Assembly (NCBI GenBank): GCA_015490535.1
Contig: WFXP01000080.1
Location: 39,395 to 103,394 of the forward strand
Length of the DNA stretch: 64,000 nt
Source of the DNA: Gammaproteobacteria bacterium
GTDB taxonomy: Bacteria; Pseudomonadota; Gammaproteobacteria; Thiohalospirales; Thiohalospiraceae
Reading direction: 5' to 3'
The first letter of the stretch is position 1. Each line of letters opens with the position of its first letter. The notes beneath the pieces were generated by a model. That model was not told the origin of the DNA. It ran no database searches and saw nothing but the letters and a program-made list of their open reading frames with translations. Shown piece after piece: positions 28,498-37,008 of this stretch. A program made the position numbers and the translations under genes.

Positions 28498-29946
28498 ATG
28501 AGCAGCGAAAAGTACTCTCCAGGACTGCTGAGATCCATTTTGGAGTCCCAGGGGATCGACACCTCCAAGCCCCCCGGGTTGTCCGGGGGTGCTGACGAGG
28601 AGTCACCCATGGAGCGGCTCAGGCGCCTTGGGGTGCTGAAAAAGCTCTCCTTGCGTCTCTCCCAGCAGCGGACAGCGGACGGTCATGCGGCTCTCGGTGA
28701 TGTATCCGAGTTTGCCCAAATTCTTCAGGCGCTGTCCGATCTCGCCGGCCAAGAGAGCGTACCTGATACCGAGGAGAGTGAGAGGAGAAGGGTGCTTCAT
28801 GTATCAGCGGCGATTCTGCGTCGCCTGTTGCACGGCTCGGATATGGACCACTACCGTGCCCTTGGCCTGGAGAAGGGGGCCACCCCCGAGCAGATCTCGA
28901 GGAACTACCACCTGTTACGCAAGCTGTTTTGGTTTGACGAGGAGATCGATCCGCAGCATGTGAGCAGGCAGCGGATTCTGGACGCCTACGCCGCCCTGAA
29001 TGGCTCGCCGGCGGAAGGGGGGGCGGTCGATACCAGGGAGGGGGTGGAGGAGCACCGCCCCGCATCACGCCGCACCGCCCTGGTGCTGCTACCGATTATT
29101 CTGCTGTTCGCCGGAGTGATCCTGTACCGCAGCCTCGGGGTGGAGGATGGCGCCAAGCGTATGGCGGATTCGCAGCCGGAGCCGGATACCACGGAGGATG
29201 TCATTCCAGGCCCGCCGGAGGAGGTGATGGAGCCCCATACCGTGGGCGACATGGAGGGGGTGGAGATGGACGAAACCGGTGAGGTCATGCCCGCGGGGGA
29301 GGAGAAACCGGACGAGACGCCATCTCCCCCCCGCCCGGAAAAGCAGCGTGCGGGGACGGTTGAGGCCGCCATCGCAAAGCGCGCGCAACAACCGGCGGCG
29401 TTGCGAGGCGAAGAGAGTCCGCCGATTTACCGTCCTGTGATCCCCCCTCCCTCCGAGAAAAGGGCGGTGCCCCGGCCGGTTGCGGGCGCGGAGAAGGGGG
29501 AAGATCCTCTCCTGCGGCCTGACGTGGTTCAGGGGCCGGACATCTCTCTCGCGCAGGATGTAACGCCGGTTATCGGGACCGAACGCTCCCTGGTGGTTAT
29601 AGGCGCGTTGGATCTGGCAGTGGACACGCTTACCCGGAAGCAGGTGAGATCCATACTTTTGGGCGAGGAGGTGTGGATTCCCTCTGTCGGCGGAGCCCTG
29701 ACGGCGGTTATGGGAAGGGAGCATGACCGACCCGACAGCGATCTCTATCGAAGGGTGATAGGCAAGAGCGCACGCCAGTACCGGATTCATCTGGCAAAGA
29801 TTCGTTTCCGGGGCAGACAGCTACCTCCGCAGTGGGTTCAGGATGATGCCGCCGTCAAGGGAATCGTATCGGAGAGCAGGAGTGTCATAGGGATCATAGG
29901 GAGTTCCGCAGTGGACTCCTCTGTCAAGGTGCTGTTGCGTTACTGA
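28498..29946 (+). CDS. J-like domain / TM / phosphate-binding-like fusion protein
   Basis: 482 aa with an unusual build. Residues ~117-168 (DHYRALGLEKGATPEQISRN...AYAALN) resemble a J domain, but the HPD tripeptide is absent. A single transmembrane helix follows at ~193-210 (TALVLLPIILLFAGVILY), then a long acidic and Pro-rich linker (~215-355). The C-terminal ~115 residues (LVVIGALDLAVDTLTRKQV, RRVIGKSARQYRIHLAKI, GIIGSSAV) resemble the short PstS-like substrate-binding domains found near porins. Topology predicts the J-like part inside and the binding domain in the periplasm. The next gene is an outer membrane barrel, so the two may work together. Function unknown. Confidence 0.65.
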   Translation: MSSEKYSPGLLRSILESQGIDTSKPPGLSGGADEESPMERLRRLGVLKKLSLRLSQQRTADGHAALGDVSEFAQILQALSDLAGQESVPDTEESERRRVLHVSAAILRRLLHGSDMDHYRALGLEKGATPEQISRNYHLLRKLFWFDEEIDPQHVSRQRILDAYAALNGSPAEGGAVDTREGVEEHRPASRRTALVLLPIILLFAGVILYRSLGVEDGAKRMADSQPEPDTTEDVIPGPPEEVMEPHTVGDMEGVEMDETGEVMPAGEEKPDETPSPPRPEKQRAGTVEAAIAKRAQQPAALRGEESPPIYRPVIPPPSEKRAVPRPVAGAEKGEDPLLRPDVVQGPDISLAQDVTPVIGTERSLVVIGALDLAVDTLTRKQVRSILLGEEVWIPSVGGALTAVMGREHDRPDSDLYRRVIGKSARQYRIHLAKIRFRGRQLPPQWVQDDAAVKGIVSESRSVIGIIGSSAVDSSVKVLLRY

Positions 29947-30015
29947 ACACAGACTCTGCATGTTCGCTGAATGGTTTGTTGAGAATCGATGTGGGTTGAT
30001 CGGGTGGCAGATTAA

Positions 30016-31107
30016 ATGAAAAAAATTGCGGCTACAGGCATTATGGTTTGGCTCTTTGCGCTTCCGGCATATCCTATCGAGTTTGAGGGATTTGCCAGCG
30101 TTGGCTATCACCAGCACGATGCAAAAGGGTATCATGCGGAGAAAAGCTCCGCCTCCAGTGAAGGGTTTGTCCTGGGAGGGCTGGATCTGTATGCCTATCA
30201 GCAGATCGGTGACGACACATCCGCTTTCGCGGAGTTCATTGTCGGTGATTTCAAGGATCCCGTTGAGCTGGAGCGGCTATGGATAAAGCACCGAATCGCG
30301 CCGAGCGTTGAGTTCAAGGCGGGACTGATCGAATCCCCCCTGGGATACTGGAACCGCACCTACTACCATGGTGGGCATCTGATACAGGATTCCATAACAC
30401 GCCCCTTTTTCCTGCGCTACCCGGATGAGGAGGGGGCCGTATTTCCCGTGGTGTCGGTAGGCATGGAGCTTCTGGGCGCCATATTGTCACACCATGGAAG
30501 GCTGGACTATTCGCTTTTTCTGGCCAACGGCATGAGCCTGGATACCGGCGGCGGAGAGGGTATGTCCAAAATTCAGACAAACATCAAGGGGGACCCCGGA
30601 GAAGATAAACTGGTCATTCTGAGAACATCCTGGGGGTTCTCCGGAGTGCCACTGCAGATCGGCGTTTTTGGAATGAGCAATCCCGTCGCTGAAGGGGGAA
30701 TGGAGGGGGTGGTGGATACCGGATCACGGCTCGTGAGCCAGGGCGTGGTGGGGGCGGACTTTCATCTCTCCCTGGGCCGGCTTGAGAGTTTTGGGGAGTA
30801 CTACCGGATTAGCAATACCGATTCTGTCGGAGGGAGCGGAACCAGTTCGGCAAGGGCATGGTATGTTCACCTGGGATATCAGATTACCGAGAGGTTGAAG
30901 CCACTGTACAGGTACTCGGATCTGGATCTTGAGGAGACGGATCCCTATTTCAATTATCTGGGGATAGAGGGTCAGGGGCGTCATGTCGTCGGTTTGAGAT
31001 ATGATTTGGATGACAGCAACGCCCTGAAGCTGGAGTTCTCCCGTATGGAGGGAGAGGAGGGGAGCAAGACCCATGCACAGGTTCAGTGGGCCTTTATGAT
31101 GTTCTGA
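30016..31107 (+). CDS. outer membrane porin-like beta-barrel protein
   Basis: 363 aa. A signal peptide (MKKIAATGIMVWLFALPAYP) is followed by EFEGFASVGYHQHDAKGY and repeated amphipathic strands, ending in the aromatic VQWAFMMF typical of outer membrane barrels. Segments such as ERLWIKHRIAPSVEFKAGLIESPLGYWNRTYYHGG resemble phosphate-selective or carbohydrate porin-like proteins that often accompany small PstS-like proteins, matching the upstream gene. Substrate unknown. A weak GC hairpin (31115-31134) lies after the stop. Confidence 0.7.
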   Translation: MKKIAATGIMVWLFALPAYPIEFEGFASVGYHQHDAKGYHAEKSSASSEGFVLGGLDLYAYQQIGDDTSAFAEFIVGDFKDPVELERLWIKHRIAPSVEFKAGLIESPLGYWNRTYYHGGHLIQDSITRPFFLRYPDEEGAVFPVVSVGMELLGAILSHHGRLDYSLFLANGMSLDTGGGEGMSKIQTNIKGDPGEDKLVILRTSWGFSGVPLQIGVFGMSNPVAEGGMEGVVDTGSRLVSQGVVGADFHLSLGRLESFGEYYRISNTDSVGGSGTSSARAWYVHLGYQITERLKPLYRYSDLDLEETDPYFNYLGIEGQGRHVVGLRYDLDDSNALKLEFSRMEGEEGSKTHAQVQWAFMMF

Positions 31108-31327
31108 AGATGGCGCCCGCCCTGTATCTGCGGGCTTCCCGGTTTGGAGCGGATGAGGGAGAGCCAACCGCCAAGCGGCTGGCTGTTGGAGGGGAGGGAG
31201 GTTGGTTGCGCAGCCGGGCCGTCAAGCGCCACCCATCTGGATCCATCGCCGGCAGCTCTGTTGATCTATGTTATGGTTTTCCATCTCTGTCCGGATTAGG
31301 ATAGGAAAAAGGAGTGCCGGGAGACCC

Positions 31328-31576
31328 ATGGAAATAATATATTTTACCCTTGCAGGTATTTTTCTCTATTTCTTTTCCGATTGGGTACTGGAGCGTCTGG
31401 AGATGATGTATGGCAGGCGCTTCGAGTATCGCTCCCTGATCTTTTTCGTAATAATCCTGGTGCTGTCGGTGAGCATGTTCAATCTGATACAGTATCTCCA
31501 GAGGGGAGAGGTAACAGATGCTCCGCAGGGAAGCGCTGCTGCTCAGCCAGAGTCTGTTTCTGCACCGCCGGATTAA
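31328..31576 (+). CDS. small membrane protein of unknown function
   Basis: 82 aa with two hydrophobic helices (IIYFTLAGIFLYFFSDWVL and SLIFFVIILVLSVSMFNLI) and a Pro/Ala/Glu-rich tail. No family recognised. Its stop codon is only 11 bp before an S-family element, and the target duplication of that element begins four bases after the stop, so the coding frame itself appears intact. Confidence 0.55.
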   Translation: MEIIYFTLAGIFLYFFSDWVLERLEMMYGRRFEYRSLIFFVIILVLSVSMFNLIQYLQRGEVTDAPQGSAAAQPESVSAPPD

Positions 31577-31587
31577 CCCGGCAACGA

Positions 31588-31742
31588 GTAACTATTCAGC
31601 TCACCCCTGAAATCCGCCATTTCTGCGTTGAAAAATGGTCATTTACACTCCGTAAACTCCCATTTTTCGCCTTGAACTGACCAATTTCAGGGGCGATCTG
31701 AACAGTTACCATCCTGTTTCATACTGTTGCTGAATAAGTTAC
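31588..31742. repeat. S-family mobile element, copy 1, with 8-bp target duplication
   Basis: 155 bp. The left end GTAACTATTCAGC and right end GCTGAATAAGTTAC are inverted repeats. The flanks GGCAACGA (31580-31587) and GGCAACGA (31743-31750) are identical, a clear 8-bp target-site duplication. No coding capacity: a MITE. GTAA ends with 8-bp duplications are known for IS66-family elements. Confidence 0.88.
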
Positions 31743-31898
31743 GGCAACGATACATATCGAACACGGGGCTTCGGGGAACAAGCTGTTCCGGTGCTGCGGC
31801 CCTTGGCTACCAAGACAATCTTCAGGCCGCGCCTTGAGCCGGATCCGTTATGTTGTCGCCGGGCTACAGATGCCCCGAAGGAGTGCCAGCCCCACAGC

Positions 31899-32561
31899 CT
31901 ATTTGCCATCGATATAGCGCTCGTCCCGGAACGTGCGCATCCACTCGGGACGAAATGTGATGAGCAGAGTGGTCAGCATTCCGTTGAAGGCCCCCTCGGG
32001 AACCATGAGCAGCGGCAGGAACGGCAGAAAATGATCAGAGAGATAGCCGAAGCTGTATGCGCCGCTGCTCCATAACACGGCAGCCCCCGAGATCCCGGCG
32101 GCCGCCACCGAGAAGGCTCCGCCGAGGAAACCGCATGCCAGTACATAAACAAAGAAATTGGGGGCGTGGCGATCCACATGGATGAAAATGCGATAGATGA
32201 TGAATACCGGCAACGCCGCCATTATCAGCCCATTCAGGGCGAAAGTCTCCCATGCCATCTCCCCCAGCCAGGTATTTGCCGCCAGCGCCACCACCATGAC
32301 GATAAGCGCAAACTCCCAGCTGAACATGAGAGTCAGCAGACCGGCTCCCAGAAGGTGAAAACTCAATCCCGGCGTCACACCGGCCTTCACGTTCCAGAGA
32401 AAAAAGGTGAATACACACGCCCCCAGAAGCAGATGCTGTCCGTCCCGGAAGCGCAGTCGCCACCATGGCGCCCGATATACCGCCAGGGCCAGCAACGGGA
32501 AAAACAGGATATTGGCTGCCCACACCCAGGCGGCAGCGACTATTCCATCAGGGAGATCCAT
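31899..32561 (-). CDS. energy-coupling factor transporter permease, CbiM-like
   Basis: 220-aa polytopic protein with about six helices. MDLPDGIVAAAWVWAANILF at the start, NVKAGVTPGLSFHLLGAGLLTL and the C-terminal PEGAFNGMLTTLLITFRPEW fit the CbiM family (cobalt/nickel ECF-type permeases). The usual N-terminal His motif of true CbiM (MHI..G) is replaced by MDLPDG, and no ATPase or CbiQ partner is nearby, so the substrate is uncertain. It is isolated between S1 and R4. Confidence 0.7.
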   Translation of the reverse strand: MDLPDGIVAAAWVWAANILFFPLLALAVYRAPWWRLRFRDGQHLLLGACVFTFFLWNVKAGVTPGLSFHLLGAGLLTLMFSWEFALIVMVVALAANTWLGEMAWETFALNGLIMAALPVFIIYRIFIHVDRHAPNFFVYVLACGFLGGAFSVAAAGISGAAVLWSSGAYSFGYLSDHFLPFLPLLMVPEGAFNGMLTTLLITFRPEWMRTFRDERYIDGK

Positions 32562-32610
32562 GATTCATGATATAGCGCAACGGAGCTGGTACTCTTTACA
32601 AGGTAGTAAA

Positions 32611-32887
32611 TCAGGAGGGTCCTCCTCAAATCGTATGGGTGAAATGGTGAATCACCGCGTAGCGGCTCCGTCCTTGAGAGGCGGAATGCACGCCACATAC
32701 TCGGTAGCCAGAAGGGGATTGGGGCTGTCTGGCCGGGGAGTGGCGGATATCCACCACCTGCGCCAATTGCAACTGGTTCGGCTATCCCAAACTCTCCCCA
32801 ATCCCCTTCCGCCGACCAGATTCCGGCGTGCATTCCGCCTGTCAAGGATGATTTACCATTTCACCCACACGATTTGCGGAAGACCCA
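32611..32887. repeat. R-family palindromic element, copy 4
   Basis: About 277 bp, inverted relative to copy 1: the ACCGCGTAGCGGCTCCG segment is on the left. Arms GGGTCCTCCTCAAATCG and CGATTTGCGGAAGACCC. The flanks AATCAGGA and AATCAGAA are close to a direct repeat (7 of 8), probably a decayed target duplication. An S-family fragment follows about 40 bp later. Confidence 0.85.
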
Positions 32888-32927
32888 ATCAGAATTCAGC
32901 GTCCCTCCAACCGGATCCAAGCGTCGC

Positions 32928-33018
32928 TTCAAGGCGAAAATCGGGAGTTTACGAGGGTAAGTGACCATTTTTCAACACAGAAAGGCGCGCGGATTTCAGG
33001 GGTGAACCGAATAGTTAC
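32928..33018. repeat. S-family fragment (copy 2)
   Basis: TTCAAGGCGAAAATCGGGAG, then TTTACGAGGGTAAGTGACC and a right end GATTTCAGGGGTGAACC...GAATAGTTAC correspond to the right three-quarters of the S element in inverted orientation to S1. The left end is missing or unrecognisable. Confidence 0.7.
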
Positions 33019-33039
33019 CAATTGTCTTGATATATCGAG

Positions 33040-34407
33040 TCAACGGCCCCCGCGCCTTCCCGGCCACATGGCCCTGAACACTACTACCAGAAACAGGATC
33101 CCTCCGACAATGGCGATCAACCCCCCCAGACCCATGATGCCCATCCCGGCAATCTTCTGGATGCTCTCCAGCTCCTGGGCGCTGCCCGCAGTCTTGCGCT
33201 GTACACCGTAGCCTCCAGACCATGCCAGGCCCAGCACGTGCAGGAGCTGGCCGGTGCCGTAGATGGCGGGTTGCAGCGATACCACTCTGCCCAGTGGTTT
33301 GCTGAATCCAAGCTGGGGCAGGATATGGTAGGTGACTCCCATGTACGCCAGCGTGACCGCCACTATGGAGCCGTGATAGTGGGCGGGTATGGTTACGTTG
33401 CTGCCGCTGATCATGAACCCTATGATTCCGCCAATACCGAACAGCAGAATGGAGAACAGCAGGGCGGAGCGCTCCGCACGGGAAGTTTCGGGGGCCTTGC
33501 CCGCCTGGAGTACCGTCCAGACGATTACCGCCCCCAGGGGCAGTGCCGCCAGCCCGCCCCCGTATTGCATAAGCCGGGTAAGTCCCAGAATATGGTCTGC
33601 CGATCCCACTTCATAAGCCAGATAGATCCATAGTGTCAGCAGGGCGGGAACCGCTCCGAGGGCGAACAGCAGCAGCGCAACCCGTGGGTTGAGGTTGGGC
33701 AGGGCGCCGGATATGGTGGCGAGCCACAGCCAGGCCACCAGCATGAGCTGGACGTGAGTGAACTGGATGGTGTGCCCCGCACCCCAGAACAGCAGCTCAT
33801 AATAGGCCTTTCCGGTTGCGGATTCCGGCATGCCATGCCAGGAGCCCGCGAGAGCCAGTACCGCCAGAAGCGCGATCAGCAGGGCGGTTAGCAGGCCGAA
33901 GCGCAATGCGCCGCTGCCGGTAATTTCTCTCCCCACGGCGTGGGAGAAGAGCAGGCCATGCAGCACCAGCATGGTGAAGCCGATGCCGAACAGTCCCAGC
34001 CCGGTGAGAAAAAGGGGATCCTGCAGGACCGGAACATAGTTGTTCATCAGCGGGTTGCCGGATCCCAGGAAGGGGGCGGCGGTTATGGTCAGCGTTCCCG
34101 CCCCGCAGAGCCCCAGCGCCATCCACATCCACAGGGGGTGGCGACCGCTGCTGTTGAGGCTCCATAGCACGCCGGCGAAGGAGAGGAACCAGACCAGAAC
34201 GGTCAGGTCCACATGCACCACCAGGGCGGTGTGGAAGAAGTCCACCCACGGAAAGAGATCCTGGACTCCCGGAGTCCTGGACATAACTATCAGCAAGGTA
34301 AACAGGCCGCCGATCACCAGAGAGGCCAGGGAGAGCAGCAGCCAGCCAGTGGCAAAGCGCCTTGATTCCGCCCCTGGCGCTTCGAGAGAGAAGCCCCGGT
34401 TCAGCAT
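33040..34407 (-). CDS. heme-copper oxidase superfamily subunit I, NO reductase-like, with His-to-Asp change at CuB
   Basis: 455 aa with about 12 helices. Heme ligands are present: H59/H65 region (HTALVVHVDLTVLVWF), H343 and H345 (PAHYHGSIV). The first CuB ligand is H212 in WGAGHTIQF, but the Tyr of the O2-reductase HPEVY motif is absent. At the usual His-His pair the sequence is D271-H272 (GSADHILG), so one CuB ligand position is Asp. No subunit II or cytochrome c gene adjoins it. Loss of Tyr and an altered metal site fit the alternative NOR-like HCO families; the class cannot be fixed by eye. It is probably in one operon with the upstream 166-aa and cytochrome b-FlpD genes, although R5 lies between. 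Confidence 0.75.
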   Translation of the reverse strand: MLNRGFSLEAPGAESRRFATGWLLLSLASLVIGGLFTLLIVMSRTPGVQDLFPWVDFFHTALVVHVDLTVLVWFLSFAGVLWSLNSSGRHPLWMWMALGLCGAGTLTITAAPFLGSGNPLMNNYVPVLQDPLFLTGLGLFGIGFTMLVLHGLLFSHAVGREITGSGALRFGLLTALLIALLAVLALAGSWHGMPESATGKAYYELLFWGAGHTIQFTHVQLMLVAWLWLATISGALPNLNPRVALLLFALGAVPALLTLWIYLAYEVGSADHILGLTRLMQYGGGLAALPLGAVIVWTVLQAGKAPETSRAERSALLFSILLFGIGGIIGFMISGSNVTIPAHYHGSIVAVTLAYMGVTYHILPQLGFSKPLGRVVSLQPAIYGTGQLLHVLGLAWSGGYGVQRKTAGSAQELESIQKIAGMGIMGLGGLIAIVGGILFLVVVFRAMWPGRRGGR

Positions 34408-34429
34408 CGGTCAAAGAGTTCTCTATTTG

Positions 34430-34698
34430 GGATCTTCACCAGACCGTGTGGGTAAAATGGTAAATCACCGCGTAGCGGCTTCGTCTTTGACAGGCGGAAT
34501 GCACGCCGGAAGATGGTTGGCATGAGGAGATTGGGGACATTTTGGGATAGCCGCACCATTGGCAATTCGCGCAGATGGTGGATGTCCGGTGGCCTCCGGC
34601 CAGACCCCCCCAATCCCCTTCTGGCTACCGAGTGTGTGGCGTGCATTCCGCCTGTCAAGGATGATTCACCATTTTACCCACACCATTTGGTGAAGGCC
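34430..34698. repeat. R-family palindromic element, copy 5, with 9-bp target duplication
   Basis: 269 bp with ends GGATCTTCACC and GGTGAAGGCC. The flanks are CTCTATTTG (34421-34429) and CTCTATTTG (34699-34707), an exact 9-bp duplication that also contains the stop codon of the 166-aa gene. It therefore defines the true ends of the family and shows insertion between two co-directional genes. Confidence 0.88.
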
Positions 34699-34700
34699 CT

Positions 34701-35201
34701 CTATTTGAAGACAAATCCGCTATCGGTGTCGAAGTCGATGAACAACAGCTGTCCCGGTACCACCGTTACCGCCTGCTCGTGGCTGTAATTATATCCTTTA
34801 ACCCGGACGCTGTCGTTCATTCGTACCGTGAAGCGATGCTCTCCCGCCGGGATCACGGCATCCAGATAGATATCCACCCCGCCATCGTCGAACAGGCCGG
34901 GCGGATCGGCGACCTTGTAGAGCAGCCGTTCCCCATCCATCATCAACTCAACCGTTACCGGCGAGCGTTTACGGGTGCATTCGGTGGGACGGCGCATGTT
35001 GGGGGGCAGCTTCGCCAGCTCTTCGGGGGTTACCCGCCGGCAGGGCTCCACGTGCTGGCCGAAGTGGCTGAATGCCAGCACCACCTTCGCCTGGTTCTCC
35101 TCCAGGTGTCGATAGGCGGGAGAGGAGGAGAAGTATCCCACCAGGGCCATGAACAGCAGGTAGTTTACGGCTTGAATGTGATAGCGTTTACGCGTCTGCA
35201 A
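34701..35201 (-). CDS. membrane-anchored periplasmic protein of unknown function
   Basis: 166 aa: one N-terminal helix (VNYLLFMALVGYFSSSP), then a soluble domain with two Cys (HVEPCRRVT and RPTECTRKR) and a beta-rich C-terminal half (IPAGEHRFTVRMNDS, VVPGQLLFIDFD). No family recognised. It overlaps the end of the cytochrome b-FlpD gene by 14 bases, so it is probably co-translated and a partner of that protein. The stop codon lies in the 9-bp duplication of R5, so the C-terminus seems unaffected. Confidence 0.6.
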   Translation of the reverse strand: MQTRKRYHIQAVNYLLFMALVGYFSSSPAYRHLEENQAKVVLAFSHFGQHVEPCRRVTPEELAKLPPNMRRPTECTRKRSPVTVELMMDGERLLYKVADPPGLFDDGGVDIYLDAVIPAGEHRFTVRMNDSVRVKGYNYSHEQAVTVVPGQLLFIDFDTDSGFVFK

Positions 35202-36729
35202 TTTTCCCCTCCCTCCTCTTGCCCCCGTTTTCGGACAGTTGCTGGCGAAACCTGGCCAGGGCGCTCTCCACCACCCGGCGATCCGTCTCCGCCCCGCCCT
35301 GGATGACTATTCGCCCGCGATCGACCCGCTTGCGCAGGATGGGGTTGCGCGCTCCCTCCAGGCGCTGCTCCATCCAGCGGTTTCCAAAGCGGAAGTAGCA
35401 GTCGGCATGCCTGCAGCCGGCTATCATGACCCCGTCGGCACCCTTTCTAAGCGCATAGTCAATGAAGCTGGGAGGCAGCATCCCGGAGCAGAGCAGCTTT
35501 ATTCCCCTGGTGTCCTCGCTGTTCAGCAGCGTTACGTCAAAACCGTGTTCGCAGCCGAATATGACTATTCCGACCTCGCCCCCGAGTTCTGCAATCGCGG
35601 CATCGGTTCTGGCGCGCATCTCCTCGGCCGGCAACTGGGGCATGTCGATACCGGTTTTGAGCTCCGTTTCCGCCTTGCGAAACGGATTGGAGTAGTGGCA
35701 TGAGCCTACGCAGATCCCGCAGCTGGCGCACAGTACCGGATCGACCACCACCTCATGCTCGTGGGGCGCTCCATCGGTACGCGCCTGCACCGATATGGCG
35801 TCGAACGGACAGTCGTCGAAGCACTGCTTGCAGCCGTCGCAATGGCTGAGATCCACCACCGCCGCGGCCCCTTTCTTGCGTGGCGGGACCCACGGCAGCA
35901 CCAGCAGCAGGAAGGTTACTCCGAAGGCCAGCATCCATACCTGTCCGGCGCTCCAGTAGTCCAGCAGGGGATAGATGTTCAGGTAGAACCAGTCGAGATT
36001 CAGGATCTGGGGAACGGTGGAGAGATCCGCCGGCCCATGGCTGACCGCAGGTTTGGCCAGAGAGAGGGCGAGGAGCGCCGCCAGGCTGCCTATGGCCAGT
36101 CCCCGCGGGGGGTGGATATTGACGTTCGACAACCTGCGTACGTGGAGCCAGAGGGCGAACACCAGCAGCATGGGTTGACCGAGCAGATGGAGAAACTCGA
36201 TAAGGATGAAAAAGCGGTCCGAGAGGGCCCCTTCCAGAAAATTTCCCGTCATGGAGCCGAAGAATATCGGCAGCGCATCCATGAGGTGGGCCGAACCAAT
36301 CGCTATGTATTGAGCCAGCTGATCCCAGACCAGCCAGTAACCGGTAATTCCGAGAGTGACCACCATCCACAGCAGGGGAACTCCGGTAAACCACGAGTAC
36401 CAGCGCGCCCCGTGGTGGCGATCGAGCGCGAACTCCCGGAACATGTGCAGCAGAATGCAACCAATGGCGGCATCGGATGCGTAGCGGTGCAGGCTGCGCA
36501 TTATTCCGGCGGCGTACCACTGCTCGTGGGTTATTCGTTCCACCGAGGCATAGGCACCGTCGAGGCTGCCGTGAAAAAAGATGAAGAGATAGATCCCGGT
36601 GACCAGAACTATCCAGAAAAAGAATATGGTCAGGGTGCCGAGATGATACAGGGGGTTCCAGGATCCGAAAGAGTAGTTGAACCAGTTTTCGAGGGCCAGG
36701 TAGGTGCGCTTGATGGGTGCTGACTGCAT
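35188..36729 (-). CDS. cytochrome b / 2x[4Fe-4S] ferredoxin / FlpD (MvhD-like) fusion
   Basis: 513 aa. Residues ~1-300 are a cytochrome b N-terminal-type membrane domain with His pairs in SLHRYASDAAIGCILLH and LHLLGQPMLLVFALWLH. About 315-375 are two [4Fe-4S] motifs, HCDGCKQCFDDCPF and LCASCGICVGSCHYSNP. About 395-500 are a FlpD/MvhD domain with FGCEHG, LLCSGMLPP and AGCRHADCYFRFGNRW. Such a chain could move electrons between quinol and a soluble carrier or the adjacent HCO. I chose the ATG giving MQSAPIKRTYL; earlier codons look non-coding. A DNR-type box lies about 270 bp upstream, with a TATAAT 18 bp downstream of it. Confidence 0.78.
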   Translation of the reverse strand: MQSAPIKRTYLALENWFNYSFGSWNPLYHLGTLTIFFFWIVLVTGIYLFIFFHGSLDGAYASVERITHEQWYAAGIMRSLHRYASDAAIGCILLHMFREFALDRHHGARWYSWFTGVPLLWMVVTLGITGYWLVWDQLAQYIAIGSAHLMDALPIFFGSMTGNFLEGALSDRFFILIEFLHLLGQPMLLVFALWLHVRRLSNVNIHPPRGLAIGSLAALLALSLAKPAVSHGPADLSTVPQILNLDWFYLNIYPLLDYWSAGQVWMLAFGVTFLLLVLPWVPPRKKGAAAVVDLSHCDGCKQCFDDCPFDAISVQARTDGAPHEHEVVVDPVLCASCGICVGSCHYSNPFRKAETELKTGIDMPQLPAEEMRARTDAAIAELGGEVGIVIFGCEHGFDVTLLNSEDTRGIKLLCSGMLPPSFIDYALRKGADGVMIAGCRHADCYFRFGNRWMEQRLEGARNPILRKRVDRGRIVIQGGAETDRRVVESALARFRQQLSENGGKRREGKIADA

Positions 36730-36994
36730 GTGCGTTACATCCGGATCCGTAATGATTCGGGTTTGGAAACCCGGCTCCGGAAATCGGGTGGCTAAAGGGC
36801 GATCACCGTCGGGCTGGCGTACCCCTGGCAAGCGGAACGTTTGTTGCGCACCGGCCCCGCTCTACCGGTTTCGGGGCCGTACCGCAAGGTTATCCCGCCT
36901 GACGAGGGTGCCCGCCCTTTATCCCATCCGTCCGGGGAAGAGCCAGGAAATCCTGCGTCGGGGACAGTTTATTATACCGTTTTCCTGGTGGAAC

Positions 36995-37008
36995 TTGATG
37001 TACGTCAA
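36995..37008 (-). promoter_or_regulatory. FNR/DNR-type box upstream of the cytochrome b-FlpD operon
   Basis: TTGATGTACGTCAA is one base from the FNR/DNR consensus TTGAT-N4-ATCAA. Read towards the minus-strand genes, a perfect TATAAT (36971-36976) follows after 18 bp, slightly closer than the 22 bp of a class II promoter. The site overlaps the stop codon of the SCO gene. Between 36730 and 36994 no gene is seen. Confidence 0.7.
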
